A stretch of 64,000 nt of DNA from Sphingobacterium sp. UBA2700 (GCA_002354335.1 DELI01000020.1:1-64000); one strand, 5' to 3'. Positions 38,565 through 48,052 are shown, counted from the stretch's first letter. Notes: generated by a model from the sequence alone, not told the origin. Made by a program: numbers and translations.

Positions 38565-38568
38565 CAGC

Positions 38569-38925
38569 GTGATAAACATCATTAGACATTTCCGAACATC
38601 GATAGCCAGCCTCTGGTTGCTCGTTCTGTCTATGTCTTTTGGTTTTATGCTTGCTCATCAACATGAGCATTCACATGAACATGCCGAGCATTGCCATCAT
38701 CATTCTCCATCAGATGAGCATGCAGACCATCAGCATGATGATTGTACATACTGTTTTCTATATTATCATCAACTCATCTCGCAATCTCCTACGTATTCAT
38801 GGGAAAGTAATCCTGGAGAATTCGAGAAAAAGGTAAGTTTATCAACAGACTTGCCGTCACAGGTAATTATTAAACGGTATTTCTCAAAAGGCTTAAGAGC
38901 ACCCCCTGCTTCGGAAAATAGCTAA
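38569..38925 (+). CDS. Histidine-rich envelope protein
   Basis: A short protein (118 residues from the GTG) with one hydrophobic N-terminal segment (IASLWLLVLSMSFGFMLAHQ) and then a dense His cluster (HEHSHEHAEHCHHHSPSDEHADHQHDD) followed by CTYC. Such clusters bind zinc or other transition metals. An ATG at 38545 is in frame but lies upstream of the -7 box at 38557-38564, so it cannot be used from that promoter. The GTG at 38569 falls at the expected transcript start, which implies a leaderless mRNA. It heads an operon with the TonB receptor and a His-containing lipoprotein. Confidence 0.7.
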   Translation: MINIIRHFRTSIASLWLLVLSMSFGFMLAHQHEHSHEHAEHCHHHSPSDEHADHQHDDCTYCFLYYHQLISQSPTYSWESNPGEFEKKVSLSTDLPSQVIIKRYFSKGLRAPPASENS

Positions 38926-38966
38926 CGAGTAATCACAAAATCCATTAAAGTTTAATGTAATCTTAC

Positions 38967-41276
38967 ATGTCAAAATACCTTTTGACTGTGTTTGCCATCC
39001 TGATTTCTATATCAGGCGGAGCACAGACAAATACATCGGCCATCTTACGTGGCTTGGTCGCTGATGAGAATCATCAACCACTATCTAATGCAACAGTAAG
39101 TCTTACGGACGCCGACAGACCGACAAAATCTAATCATGAAGGATCTTTTTCTATCGGAGGTTTAGATCCGAAGAAAACCTATAGACTTAAAATAAGTGCA
39201 TTAGGCTTTCATGACTATACCCAACGGATCAATCTTTCGAAAGATAGTGTTCTGCATATTCACCTGGTTCAGAAAACAACTGAATTGGATAGTGTGACCG
39301 TTCAAGCAAGTCAACAAGAACAAGTTTCTGCCGTACAGCATAAGCTTAATCAAAAACAAATTGAAGAAAGCAAAGGCAAACTTGCCGCAGAAGTATTTTC
39401 AAATCTTGCGGGGGTCACTTTATTAAAAACCGGACAGACAATCGCCAAACCAATCATCAATGGTTTACACAGCAGTAGGATCCTATTATTGAATCAAGGC
39501 GTAAAACTGGAAAGCCAACAATGGGGTGCCGAACATGCTCCGGAATTGGATGCTTTCTCAGCCGATCAATTCGAGGTTATTAAGGGTGCACAGGCCGTAA
39601 GATACGGTGCAGATGCATTAGGCGGTGTACTGATTGCTAAATCCGAACCTATTAACCCCGAACTTCTGCAAGGGCGTATAGATCTAATCGGACAGAGTAA
39701 CGGCAGAGGCGGTTCGCTTAATGCGGAAATTGAAGGCGGAATCGCTGCAATCCCCAATCTTGCCTGGCGTTTGCAAACATCCGGTAAGAGACTCGGAAAC
39801 AGCAAAACAGCAGACTACTATTTAGGAAATACCGGCGCTGAGGAATTAAATTGGAGCACAGCATTGCAATATCAAAAAAACAATCACAAATGGGATGTCT
39901 TCTATTCGCGATTTGCGACTCAAATAGGTATTTTCTATGGCGCCCATATTGGAACAATCGATGATATTTTTGCAAGAATAGAGCATGGAAAGCCTTTAGA
40001 GGATTACGGATTTACATATGATATCGCAGCACCTAAACAAAAGGTAGATCATCAGCTGGCAAGACTAAAATACCAATACCAATTTCAGAACGAATGGAAA
40101 TTGGATGCACAGTATTCCTGGCAGAGAAATCATCGTAAGGAATTCGATATGCGTCGAGCAGTTGCAGATGATGTACCAATGTCGGATATGTTATTGTCGA
40201 CCCAACAGCTCGAAATACTTATGAAACGCAAGCAGCATTCATTTGGTATATCTGCTGTTAGCCAAGTAAACAACAATGTAGAAGGAACAGGAACGACGCC
40301 AATTATTCCAAATTATGATAGCTACGGATTTGGAGTTTTTGGAATTCACGAATTTGCTTTCAATAAAATCAACCTAGAAGCAGGCTGGCGTTATGATTTC
40401 AAGCACTTTGATGCTGCTGGATATCGTTATCAGTACACGGAACAAACCGGAAGTACCCCTCAACAATATCTGATGGAGGACGTTCGCGATTTCCACAATG
40501 TATCGGGTTCCTTAGGTCTTCGCTATACCATTGATCAACAGTGGACTTTCAAATCAAATATCGGGTTAGCTTGGCGTGCTCCAACAGCAAATGAACTATA
40601 TAGCGACGGAGTGCATCATGGCGCAGGGATCTATGAAATAGGAAACTTGAATCTTGAAGCAGAGCAAGGCTATAAATGGGTCAACTCTATCAGTAGACGA
40701 GCGGACAACTGGAATATTGACATCGATGGATTTGTACAATACATTTCGAACTATATCTACGCAACGCCAAACCCGGACTCTGTTCGTCAAACTATTCGTG
40801 GAACATTTCCGGTGTTTAGCTACGAACAGCACAACAGCCTTTTTTATGGCGTCGATCTTAATGCGAACTGGAAAATAAACCAACTTTTCGATTATCAGCT
40901 GCAAGGCAGTTTGGTTAGAGCGAAAAATACAAGTTTGGATACTTACCTCCCTTATATTCCATCCGATAGGCTTTCACATGCTTTTCAATGGACTATCGAC
41001 ACAGAAAGTACAACCTATTTGAAGCTAACACATGAATTCATCGCTAAGCAGAATCGCTATGCTGAAGGAACTGACTTTATTGCTCCACCAGCAGCATATC
41101 ACCTATTCCACTTGCATGCCAGCAGAACTTTTCAAATACAAAATAACAAATTAACAAGCTCGTTAGCTGTAGAAAACTTATTAAATACCGAGTACAAAGA
41201 CTATATGGATCGATTCCGCTATTATGCGCATCGTCCAGGAAGAAACATCAAATTATCAATTAGTTATAAATTTTAA
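38967..41276 (+). CDS. TonB-dependent outer-membrane receptor, probably zinc (ZnuD-like)
   Basis: A 769-residue receptor with signal peptide (cleavage after SGGAQ), a carboxypeptidase-regulatory-like domain (about 25-110), a plug (about 125-225, SNLAGVTLLKTGQTIAKPIINGLHSSRILLLNQGVKLESQQWG) and a beta barrel ending in Phe (NIKLSISYKF). The plug pattern with QQWGAEHAPELD resembles ZnuD and related zinc-regulated receptors. His-rich proteins on both sides support a metal substrate; zinc is an inference. The final residues and lack of a RagA motif separate it from the SusC type. It lies 41 bp after the first gene and 17 bp before the lipoprotein. Confidence 0.88.
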   Translation: MSKYLLTVFAILISISGGAQTNTSAILRGLVADENHQPLSNATVSLTDADRPTKSNHEGSFSIGGLDPKKTYRLKISALGFHDYTQRINLSKDSVLHIHLVQKTTELDSVTVQASQQEQVSAVQHKLNQKQIEESKGKLAAEVFSNLAGVTLLKTGQTIAKPIINGLHSSRILLLNQGVKLESQQWGAEHAPELDAFSADQFEVIKGAQAVRYGADALGGVLIAKSEPINPELLQGRIDLIGQSNGRGGSLNAEIEGGIAAIPNLAWRLQTSGKRLGNSKTADYYLGNTGAEELNWSTALQYQKNNHKWDVFYSRFATQIGIFYGAHIGTIDDIFARIEHGKPLEDYGFTYDIAAPKQKVDHQLARLKYQYQFQNEWKLDAQYSWQRNHRKEFDMRRAVADDVPMSDMLLSTQQLEILMKRKQHSFGISAVSQVNNNVEGTGTTPIIPNYDSYGFGVFGIHEFAFNKINLEAGWRYDFKHFDAAGYRYQYTEQTGSTPQQYLMEDVRDFHNVSGSLGLRYTIDQQWTFKSNIGLAWRAPTANELYSDGVHHGAGIYEIGNLNLEAEQGYKWVNSISRRADNWNIDIDGFVQYISNYIYATPNPDSVRQTIRGTFPVFSYEQHNSLFYGVDLNANWKINQLFDYQLQGSLVRAKNTSLDTYLPYIPSDRLSHAFQWTIDTESTTYLKLTHEFIAKQNRYAEGTDFIAPPAAYHLFHLHASRTFQIQNNKLTSSLAVENLLNTEYKDYMDRFRYYAHRPGRNIKLSISYKF

Positions 41277-41293
41277 AAATAAAACTTAATACC

Positions 41294-41932
41294 ATGAAAA
41301 TCAGTAAATATATCGCATCTGCTATTATCGCTTTAATAACTTTAAATTCTTGCTCCAAAGATGATCCGATCCCTGTGGTTGATCAGGAAGAAGTAGGATC
41401 AGCAAGATTAGTTTTTACAGAAGTGGAAGTAGAAGCACACGGAGATCATTTTCATTACAATGACTTCGCCGGACAAGAAAAAGATAGTATCGTCTTCGAG
41501 GGCGAGCAATTCCTTCCTCCAGTTGGAGCACACATGCACCTTGAAGTAGGCAAAACTTACCGTTTTGAATTAAGAGTATTTGATTTTGCTGGCCGTCAAA
41601 GCCAAAAAACATTCATCGATCGTGACGACCAACACTTCGCATTCTGGATCGGAGCGCCTGCAGACGCATTAAAAATTATCTACGCCGATAAGAAAGAAGA
41701 TAAAACAAAAGTGAAGGTTGGAACTGTAGGCTATATCACCGTGTTGAAAGCAAGCGAGTCGTTCAACTGGCGTTATATCATGCGTCATTTAAACCCTAAA
41801 GTGAAGGAAAGTATAGATGTCGAGAAAGACATTCAAAATAAAGATTTCGCTAAATTCGGCGGTGCAAATGATATTGATGTGAAGTTTGAAACGCATCTAG
41901 TAGCTGATGACCACAGCGGGCATGGTCATTAA
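41294..41932 (+). CDS. His-containing lipoprotein of the metal-uptake operon
   Basis: A 212-residue lipoprotein (lipobox LNSC, Cys20). The mature part has metal-ligand-like clusters at VEAHGDHFHYND, GAHMHLEVG and the C-terminal end DDHSGHGH. I know of no named family. Together with the receptor and the first gene it forms a three-gene operon (17-bp gap to the receptor). A role as a surface or periplasmic metal-binding accessory is inferred from the His clusters and context. A long hairpin terminator follows. Confidence 0.7.
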   Translation: MKISKYIASAIIALITLNSCSKDDPIPVVDQEEVGSARLVFTEVEVEAHGDHFHYNDFAGQEKDSIVFEGEQFLPPVGAHMHLEVGKTYRFELRVFDFAGRQSQKTFIDRDDQHFAFWIGAPADALKIIYADKKEDKTKVKVGTVGYITVLKASESFNWRYIMRHLNPKVKESIDVEKDIQNKDFAKFGGANDIDVKFETHLVADDHSGHGH

Positions 41933-41956
41933 GCTCAATTAAGGCAATTAAAAATC

Positions 41957-41990
41957 AATAGGTTGCCGAATTCGGTAGCCTATTGTTGTG
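41957..41990 (+). terminator. Terminator of the metal-related operon
   Basis: AATAGGTTGCCGAA and TTCGGTAGCCTATT form a 14-bp near-perfect stem (with G-T pairs), followed by a T-rich stretch. Confidence 0.7.
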
Positions 41991-42009
41991 TAAAACTCAA
42001 AAATTATAT

Positions 42010-42017
42010 TATTTTTG
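42010..42017 (+). promoter_or_regulatory. -7 box of tRNA-Arg
   Basis: TATTTTTG fits TAnnTTTG and lies 7 bases before the tRNA. GTTG 21 bases upstream may serve as -33. Confidence 0.55.
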
Positions 42018-42024
42018 GCTTGCC

Positions 42025-42096
42025 GCCTGCGTAGTTCAATGGATAGAATATCAGATTCCGGTTCTGACGATGTGGGTTCGAATCTCGCCGCGGGCA
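42025..42096 (+). tRNA. tRNA-Arg (anticodon CCG)
   Basis: GCCTGCG pairs with CGCGGGC (one T-G pair). The anticodon stem TCAGA/TCTGA encloses TTCCGGT, giving CCG. The T-loop motif GGTTCGAATC is intact and CCA is not encoded. Unlike the tRNA-Ser and tRNA-Lys genes here, its 3' tail is not duplicated downstream. Confidence 0.95.
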
Positions 42097-42102
42097 CTAA
42101 AG

Positions 42103-42133
42103 AAAGGACTTTCCAAAACGGAAAGTCCTTTTT
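42103..42133 (+). terminator. Terminator of tRNA-Arg
   Basis: AAAGGACTTTCC pairs perfectly with GGAAAGTCCTTT, followed by T residues. Confidence 0.9.
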
Positions 42134-42149
42134 ATATTTTCAATTTCAT

Positions 42150-42473
42150 CTAATCCTTACTTTTCTCTACTACCGGTCTAATTTGAAACTCCCGCTCCCA
42201 TTTTTCCAATCTATTGTTCCGAAATTGAAATAGATAGAATTCGTCGTCATAAGGAAAGTTCCGATAAGAGATAACTTCCAAGGTATCTTGATCGACAACC
42301 CCTTTTTTAGAAATGGTGTACTCCTGCCCTAAAATGCCGGAAACTTCAGATTTGCTCATGCCTAGATCAAGCCTCTTCATCTTTTCATTATTCATTACCG
42401 AAAATTGATAAGCAGAACAAGAACCCAGCAAAATAAACGCTAAACTGGCGCAAAAAACGATTTGAAACTTCAT
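42150..42473 (-). CDS. Small BamE/SmpA-like lipoprotein
   Basis: A 107-residue lipoprotein (lipobox LGSC, Cys19). The segment KMKRLDLGMSKSEVSGILGQEYTISKKG matches the start of the SmpA/OmlA (BamE-like) fold, in which a helix pair is followed by a beta sheet (DTLEVISYRNFPYDDEFYLFQFRNNRLEKWE). In other bacteria BamE belongs to the outer-membrane protein assembly machine; whether this short protein does is not known. It stands alone, convergent with tRNA-Arg. Confidence 0.75.
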   Translation of the reverse strand: MKFQIVFCASLAFILLGSCSAYQFSVMNNEKMKRLDLGMSKSEVSGILGQEYTISKKGVVDQDTLEVISYRNFPYDDEFYLFQFRNNRLEKWEREFQIRPVVEKSKD

Positions 42474-42537
42474 AATATAGAATTGAATAATAGATTATTT
42501 TATCGTTTGACTCTTCGCAGTTCATTAAGTTTAAAAT

Positions 42538-42577
42538 AGTAGTTAGTAGTTAGTAGTTAGTATTAAGACCTAGGGCG
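42538..42577 (+). repeat. 7-bp tandem repeat joined to a dispersed 21-bp repeat
   Basis: AGTAGTT occurs three times in tandem (42538-42558). It runs into a 21-bp sequence (42557-42577, centre TATTAAGACCTAGGG) that recurs exactly at 51209-51229, where a degenerate TAGTA-rich lead-in also precedes it. Confidence 0.8.
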
Positions 42578-42602
42578 GGATAGTAGACACTAAAGCTGTC
42601 TT

Positions 42603-42746
42603 TGAACCAGAAAAGGAAGGATTTAAAGATAAGCAGGAACAAGCACGTTTATCATTTTCTTTTTAACGTTCGTCTGAACCAGGAAAGGAAGGATACAAGG
42701 ATAAACAGGATCCTGACAATCCTTAAATCCTTCCTTTCCTGGTTCA
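42603..42746. repeat. REP-like element: half copy plus 72-bp palindrome
   Basis: The 72 bp at 42675-42746 form a nearly perfect palindrome centred on CAGGATCCTG (42706-42715), with arms TGAACCAGGAAAGGAAGGAT and its complement. A diverged half copy (TTGAACCAG.AAAGGAAGGAT) lies at 42603-42640 in direct orientation. It contains no gene; the small open frame here is a by-product of the repeat. Confidence 0.85.
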
Positions 42747-42818
42747 AAACAAATTTTTCCTTCCTAAATGAAGGTCCCAAACAACACTCTTGAATCTAAA
42801 ACCTACCCTCTAAAACCA

Positions 42819-42849
42819 AAAAAAGAGCGCTACTTCCGCAACGCTCTTA
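42819..42849 (-). terminator. Terminator of leuS
   Basis: On the minus strand AAGAGCG pairs with CGCTCTT across a 12-nt loop and is followed by a T run. Confidence 0.7.
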
Positions 42850-42851
42850 TA

Positions 42852-42877
42852 TCTAATGTCTAAATCTAATGTCTAAA
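42852..42877. repeat. 13-bp direct repeat beside the leuS stop codon
   Basis: ATCTAATGTCTAA occurs twice without a gap, ending 2 bases before the last base of leuS. Confidence 0.7.
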
Positions 42878-42878
42878 C

Positions 42879-45662
42879 TTAAACCACAATATTAATAATC
42901 TTACCTTTCACGAAGATAATCTTCTTAACAGGCTTTCCGTCGATATACTTCTGTACATCGGCATTCTCCTTAAGGATAGCCTCCACTGCAGATTGGTCAA
43001 GGTCTAAGGCAAGTGGAAGATTCATCTTCATTTTACCATTGATCGAGACAGGATAAGCGAATTCACTCTCTACTAGGTACTCTGGGTTGAATTTAGGATA
43101 TTCCGCATATGAAATTGTTCCAGGCGCATTTCCTAATAAGCTCCAAAGTTCCTCAGTGATATGTGGTGCATAGGACTCCAAAACAATAATCAAGTCTTGA
43201 AGAATTTTTCGCTTATTACATTTTAAATCCGTTAACTCATTCACACAGATCATGAATGCAGATACTGAGGTATTAAAAGAAAAACGCTCGATATCCTCCT
43301 CTACCTTTTTGATGATCTTATGTAATGCTTTATATTCCGCTTTGCTAGGCTCCTCATCCGATACTTGGAAGTTACCTTCTGCATCATGGAACAAGCGCCA
43401 TACCTTACGTAAAAATTTATATACCCCTTCTATCCCATTGGTATTCCATGGTTTTGCTTGCTCCAAAGGACCTAAAAACATCTCATACAAACGCAGCGTA
43501 TCCGCACCATATTGACTAATGATATCATCTGGATTGACTACGTTGAATTTTGATTTCGACATCTTTTCTACTTCAGTACCGCAAATGTACTTGCCGTTTT
43601 CTAAGATAAACTCAGCCTTAGCAAAGTCAGGTCTAAATTCTTTGAACTTTTCTAAATCAAGTACATCGTTGTGAACAATATTTACATCCACATGCAATGG
43701 TACCGTGTTATACTGATCTTTTAAACCTAAAGACACAAATGTATTCGTTCCGCGACCTTCATCATCTAATAAGCGATATACGAAGTTCGAACGTCCTTGA
43801 ATCATGCCTTGGTTGATTAATTTCTTGAAAGGCTCCTCCTCATTGTGATAGCCCATATCTTTCAAGAACTTATTCCAGAAGCGTGAGTACAATAAGTGAC
43901 CCGTAGCATGCTCAGAACCACCAATATATAAGTCAACAGCTTTCCAATATTCTACGGCATCCGGCGAAGCAAACTGATGCTCATTTTTAGGATCCATATA
44001 ACGGAACCAGTACCATGAAGAACCCGCCCAGCCTGGCATCGTACTCAATTCGTACTCGTATTCATCCTGATACTTCCAGCCCTCGGCGCGACCTAAAGGA
44101 GGCTCTCCAGTCTCCGTAGGCAAATACTTATCTACCTCAGGAAGCAATAATGGAAGTTCCTCTTCTTTGATCAAATAAGGAAGATTGTTTTTGAAATATA
44201 CCGGAACCGGTTCCCCCCAATAACGCTGACGACCAAAAATCGCATCACGCATACGGAAGTTTATTTTCGCTTTTCCCAATTTTAAGGACTCTAAGCGTTC
44301 GATCAAGGCAGGTACTGCCTCTTGATACGTCATGCCATTGATAAAATCAGAATTGATGTATTTTCCATCCTTATTCGGATCCGCTGCTTCTGAAATATCT
44401 TGTGAATCAGAAATAGGGATGATAGGCAAGTTGAAATGCTTCGCAAATAGGTAATCACGTTGATCGCCCGATGGAACAGCCATAACAGCGCCCGTACCAT
44501 AACTTGCTAATACATAGTCAGCAATCCATATTTGTACATCCTCACCGGTGATTGGATGCTTCGCATAAGAACCCGTAAATGCGCCAGATACGGTTTTCGC
44601 ATCAGCCATACGATCAAGCTCCGATTTCTTCGAAGTCTTTTCTATATATGATTCAACTTCAGAACGTTGTTCATCTGTAGTTAAAGAGGAAACTAACTCA
44701 TGCTCGGGAGCTAAAACAACGAAGCTAACACCAAAAATGGTGTCAACACGTGTCGTGAACACTTCGATATTCTCATTTAGCTGAGGCACTGGGAATTTAA
44801 CACTTGCCCCTACGGATTTACCGATCCAGTTACGTTGCATTTCCACCAATGGTTCCGGCCAATCGATGGTATCCAATCCTCTTAACAAACGGTCTGCATA
44901 CGCAGTAATGCGCATAGACCATTGCATCATTTTCTTCTGCTCTACAGGAAACCCGCCACGCTCGGAAACTCCATTAATTACCTCATCGTTCGCCAACACC
45001 GTTCCTAAAGCCGGACACCAGTTCACGGTACTTTCACGCAAGTAAGCTAAACGGTATTTCAATAATTCCGTCTGTTGCTCCTCTTCAGAAAATGCATTCC
45101 ATTCCTCTGCTGTAAAAGATAATACATCCTCATCGGACTCCGCAAATATGCCTTCAGAACCCTTAGTTTGAAAATGTTCCTTCAACGAAGCGATAGACTC
45201 CGCTTTGTCGCTTGTTTTATTGTACCAAGCATCGAAAGCTTGCATAAAAATCCATTGTGTCCAACGGTAATAGTCTGGATTGGAAGTGCGGACCTCGCGG
45301 CTCCAATCAAAAGAGAAACCAATATTATCTAATTGCTCACGATAGCGTTGGATATTTGTTTCTGTGGTAATCGCTGGATGTTGACCAGTCTGAATCGCAT
45401 ATTGTTCAGCAGGCAAACCGAAGGAATCATACCCCATCGGGTGCAGCACATTGAAACCTTTAAGGCGTTTATAACGTGAAAAAATATCTGAAGCAATGTA
45501 GCCAAGTGGGTGCCCTACGTGCAATCCCGCTCCGGAAGGATAAGGAAACATGTCAAGAACATAATATTTAGGCTTTTCTGTAGACTCCTCTGTTTTAAAG
45601 GTTTGATGGTCTGCCCAATACTTTTGCCACTTTTGCTCAATAGATTGATGATTATACTCCAT
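42879..45662 (-). CDS. leuS: Leucyl-tRNA synthetase
   Basis: A 927-residue class I synthetase. The HIGH motif is HVGH (48-51, in [15 protein letters not shown]), the editing CP1 domain spans the middle (LRKRLV-like [32 protein letters not shown]), the zinc/leucine-specific insert follows, and the KMSKS loop is intact (EKMSKSKFN). The C-terminal anticodon-binding and tail domains are complete. It is monocistronic, with a terminator after it, and diverges from ftsX. Confidence 0.98.
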   Translation of the reverse strand: MEYNHQSIEQKWQKYWADHQTFKTEESTEKPKYYVLDMFPYPSGAGLHVGHPLGYIASDIFSRYKRLKGFNVLHPMGYDSFGLPAEQYAIQTGQHPAITTETNIQRYREQLDNIGFSFDWSREVRTSNPDYYRWTQWIFMQAFDAWYNKTSDKAESIASLKEHFQTKGSEGIFAESDEDVLSFTAEEWNAFSEEEQQTELLKYRLAYLRESTVNWCPALGTVLANDEVINGVSERGGFPVEQKKMMQWSMRITAYADRLLRGLDTIDWPEPLVEMQRNWIGKSVGASVKFPVPQLNENIEVFTTRVDTIFGVSFVVLAPEHELVSSLTTDEQRSEVESYIEKTSKKSELDRMADAKTVSGAFTGSYAKHPITGEDVQIWIADYVLASYGTGAVMAVPSGDQRDYLFAKHFNLPIIPISDSQDISEAADPNKDGKYINSDFINGMTYQEAVPALIERLESLKLGKAKINFRMRDAIFGRQRYWGEPVPVYFKNNLPYLIKEEELPLLLPEVDKYLPTETGEPPLGRAEGWKYQDEYEYELSTMPGWAGSSWYWFRYMDPKNEHQFASPDAVEYWKAVDLYIGGSEHATGHLLYSRFWNKFLKDMGYHNEEEPFKKLINQGMIQGRSNFVYRLLDDEGRGTNTFVSLGLKDQYNTVPLHVDVNIVHNDVLDLEKFKEFRPDFAKAEFILENGKYICGTEVEKMSKSKFNVVNPDDIISQYGADTLRLYEMFLGPLEQAKPWNTNGIEGVYKFLRKVWRLFHDAEGNFQVSDEEPSKAEYKALHKIIKKVEEDIERFSFNTSVSAFMICVNELTDLKCNKRKILQDLIIVLESYAPHITEELWSLLGNAPGTISYAEYPKFNPEYLVESEFAYPVSINGKMKMNLPLALDLDQSAVEAILKENADVQKYIDGKPVKKIIFVKGKIINIVV

Positions 45663-45883
45663 GATTGTATGTAAGAAATATATAAGAGATGCGAAAATAG
45701 CGATTTTAGCCTAATAAAGCACAAAAGTTTTTTATTCTATACAATAAATTCTGATATTCGTTGTTAGAATTTAAGTGAAGGGAAATTATTCGTATCAGGG
45801 AATGCTTAATGCTTTTATTACATTAACTATTCTAGGTATGCCATGAATTATGTACTTTCGCATCAGTAAATTAAAACTACTAT

Positions 45884-46762
45884 ATGTCAGTGATCGAACA
45901 GGGTTCACCAAGAAAAAAAACAAAATCGGTATATGTTTCTACAGTAATCAGTATTGCACTCGTGCTATTGATGACTGGTCTTTTAGGATTAATACTCGTC
46001 CATGCCAAAAACCTCTCCCGTTACGTTAAAGAAAACATCGTATTAAATGTTATCGTGAATGATAATGTAAGCGAGGGTGATGTATTGACGCTACAGAAAG
46101 ACTTAGAAAAAGACCCTTATGTACTTCGCTCGGAGTATGTGAGCAAGGAACTTGCGGCAAAGAATTTGAAAGAAGACCTAGGCGAAGACTTCGTTGAATA
46201 CCTGGGGCACAACCCACTCCTTCCATCGGTTGATATCTACTTAAAGGAACAGTACGCGAATAGCGACAGCATTCAAACCTTTATTGATAAAGTAGGTAAA
46301 AACAGTCGTATTAAAGAGGTTGTCTATCAAGAGTCCTTGATCGATATGGTGAACAAGAACATCCGTATCATCAGTATTGTTATTCTAGCTTTTACCGCTA
46401 TCCTTTTGATTATCGCAGTGGCATTGATCAATCACACCATCCGATTAGCGATTTACTCGCAGCGCTTCTTGATCAAGAGTATGCAGCTTATTGGTGCAAC
46501 CAAGAATTTCATCCGTCGTCCTTACATCATGTATGGAATTGCGCATGGACTGATCGGTTCTTTAATCGCTATTCTTCTTTTAGTGATCACCCTGCATTTT
46601 GCGCAAAAGCAAATCCCAGAATTAGTAATCCTACGCAACTGGTATGAGTTTGCTGTTATCTTCGTATTCGTTATTGCATTAGGAATTCTAATTGCCGCAG
46701 CGAGCACTTATTTTGCTGTTACGAAGTACTTACGTGCAAAATCAGCTAGTCTATACCGATAA
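45884..46762 (+). CDS. ftsX: Cell division protein FtsX
   Basis: A 292-residue inner-membrane protein. After a cytoplasmic start (KKTKSVYVSTVISIALVLLMTGLLGLILVHAK) it has one membrane helix, a periplasmic FtsX domain (about 50-165) and three more helices near 170-290. FtsX with the ATPase FtsE controls septal peptidoglycan hydrolases; ftsE is not in this window, which is usual in Bacteroidota. It leads a run with the DUF3098 gene (23-bp gap) and uppP (5-bp gap), all envelope functions. Confidence 0.92.
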   Translation: MSVIEQGSPRKKTKSVYVSTVISIALVLLMTGLLGLILVHAKNLSRYVKENIVLNVIVNDNVSEGDVLTLQKDLEKDPYVLRSEYVSKELAAKNLKEDLGEDFVEYLGHNPLLPSVDIYLKEQYANSDSIQTFIDKVGKNSRIKEVVYQESLIDMVNKNIRIISIVILAFTAILLIIAVALINHTIRLAIYSQRFLIKSMQLIGATKNFIRRPYIMYGIAHGLIGSLIAILLLVITLHFAQKQIPELVILRNWYEFAVIFVFVIALGILIAAASTYFAVTKYLRAKSASLYR

Positions 46763-46785
46763 TATCAATTGTTAATCTTCATATA

Positions 46786-47037
46786 ATGAGCCAAACAGTT
46801 AAGAAAAAAGTAAACAACACAGAAGCTGCTAAAGGGCAGTTTGTATTCCAAAAAATAAACTATCAATTATTTATCCTTGCCATTGTTGTAGTAGCAATAG
46901 GTTTTATTTTAATGATGGGTACCGAAGATATCTATAGCTTTACCAAAATTACGCTTGCTCCACTTGTGGTTGTATTGGGTTTTGCTTTAGGATTTGTAGC
47001 TATTCTTTATAAACCTAAAAACAACAAAGCAAACTAA
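46786..47037 (+). CDS. DUF3098 membrane protein
   Basis: An 83-residue protein with two membrane helices (LFILAIVVVAIGFILMMG and ITLAPLVVVLGFALGFVAIL) separated by a short loop with EDIYSF. It matches DUF3098, which in Bacteroidota regularly lies between ftsX and uppP. That context suggests an accessory role in cell-wall synthesis or division, but no function is known. Confidence 0.88.
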   Translation: MSQTVKKKVNNTEAAKGQFVFQKINYQLFILAIVVVAIGFILMMGTEDIYSFTKITLAPLVVVLGFALGFVAILYKPKNNKAN

Positions 47038-47042
47038 AAAGG

Positions 47043-47861
47043 ATGAATTATTTTGAAGCCATTATCCTTGCTATCGTTGAAGGATTAACCGAATACTTAC
47101 CTATTTCGTCAACCGCCCATATGGGCTTTACTGCCGCCCTTATGGGGATGGATGAAAGCGAATACTTAAAGATGTTCCAGGTGTCTATACAGTTTGGGGC
47201 CATTCTTTCCATTGTCGTGTTATACTGGAGGAAGTTTTTCGACCTGAAGAATCTAAATTTATACCTAAAGCTAGCAATCGCCGTGATACCAGCATTAGTA
47301 TTAGGCAAGCTATTCGATGATAAAATCGAAGCTGTATTAGGCAATCAGGTTGCTATATCCGCGGTATTAGTATTAGGCGGTGTAATATTATTATTCGTTG
47401 ACAAATGGTTCAAGAACCCGACAATTACCGATGAAAAGCAAATCCCTATCAAAAAAGCATTAATCATTGGTTTTTGGCAATGTTTAGCCATGATGCCCGG
47501 CACATCACGTTCTGCAGCATCCATCATTGGTGGTCTTACGCAGGGCTTAGATCGTAAAGCAGCAGCAGAGTTCTCTTTCTTCCTTGCTGTACCGACCATG
47601 CTCGCCGTGACAGTTTACTCCATCTTTGTAAAAACATGGGGTGAGGGAACTGCGCAAGCGCAAAAAGGCTATGAAATGATTATGGCAAGCAATGAGAATA
47701 TCATCGTATTCATTATTGGAAATGTAGTCGCCTTCGTTGTAGCGATGATTGCCGTAAAAACATTTATCAGCGTATTGACCAAATACGGTTTTAAATTCTG
47801 GGGATGGTATAGAATCATCATTGGTATTTTTCTATTGGTATTCTTTTGGAACCAACAATAA
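47043..47861 (+). CDS. uppP: Undecaprenyl-diphosphatase UppP (BacA)
   Basis: A 272-residue membrane phosphatase that recycles the undecaprenyl carrier for peptidoglycan. Both signature motifs are present: IVEGLTEYLPISSTAH (11-26) with the catalytic Glu residues, and PGTSRSAASI (152-161) with Arg156. About eight membrane helices are seen. It starts 5 bp after the DUF3098 stop codon and is followed by a terminator, so it closes the ftsX operon. Overproduction of this family is known to give bacitracin tolerance. Confidence 0.96.
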   Translation: MNYFEAIILAIVEGLTEYLPISSTAHMGFTAALMGMDESEYLKMFQVSIQFGAILSIVVLYWRKFFDLKNLNLYLKLAIAVIPALVLGKLFDDKIEAVLGNQVAISAVLVLGGVILLFVDKWFKNPTITDEKQIPIKKALIIGFWQCLAMMPGTSRSAASIIGGLTQGLDRKAAAEFSFFLAVPTMLAVTVYSIFVKTWGEGTAQAQKGYEMIMASNENIIVFIIGNVVAFVVAMIAVKTFISVLTKYGFKFWGWYRIIIGIFLLVFFWNQQ

Positions 47862-47885
47862 AATTTAACAATTAAAATGTACAGG

Positions 47886-47918
47886 ATAGCCGCTAAGTAG
47901 CGGCTATTGTTGTTTTGG
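47886..47918 (+). terminator. Terminator of the ftsX-DUF3098-uppP operon
   Basis: ATAGCCGCT pairs perfectly with AGCGGCTAT around AAGT, followed by TGTTGTTTTG. Confidence 0.75.
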
Positions 47919-48044
47919 TCTGTATAGGTCTGTATAAGTGCTTCCCAAGCTTGAAATGCTGAGCAAATCTAAATTCCTACCCTAACAATCGCGGATCCTG
48001 ACATACAAGCCACAATTAAATCAAATACATCCGAATAATATTCT

Positions 48045-48052
48045 TATTTTTG
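48045..48052 (+). promoter_or_regulatory. -7 box of truB-ribF
   Basis: TATTTTTG fits TAnnTTTG exactly; the leader would be about 95 bases. No -33 TTTG is seen. Confidence 0.45.

Noticed and set aside
42602..42793. 63-codon frame in the REP-like repeat region
   Set aside because: Its sequence follows the palindromic repeat units (repeated NQKRKD/NQERKD) and has no support as a gene.
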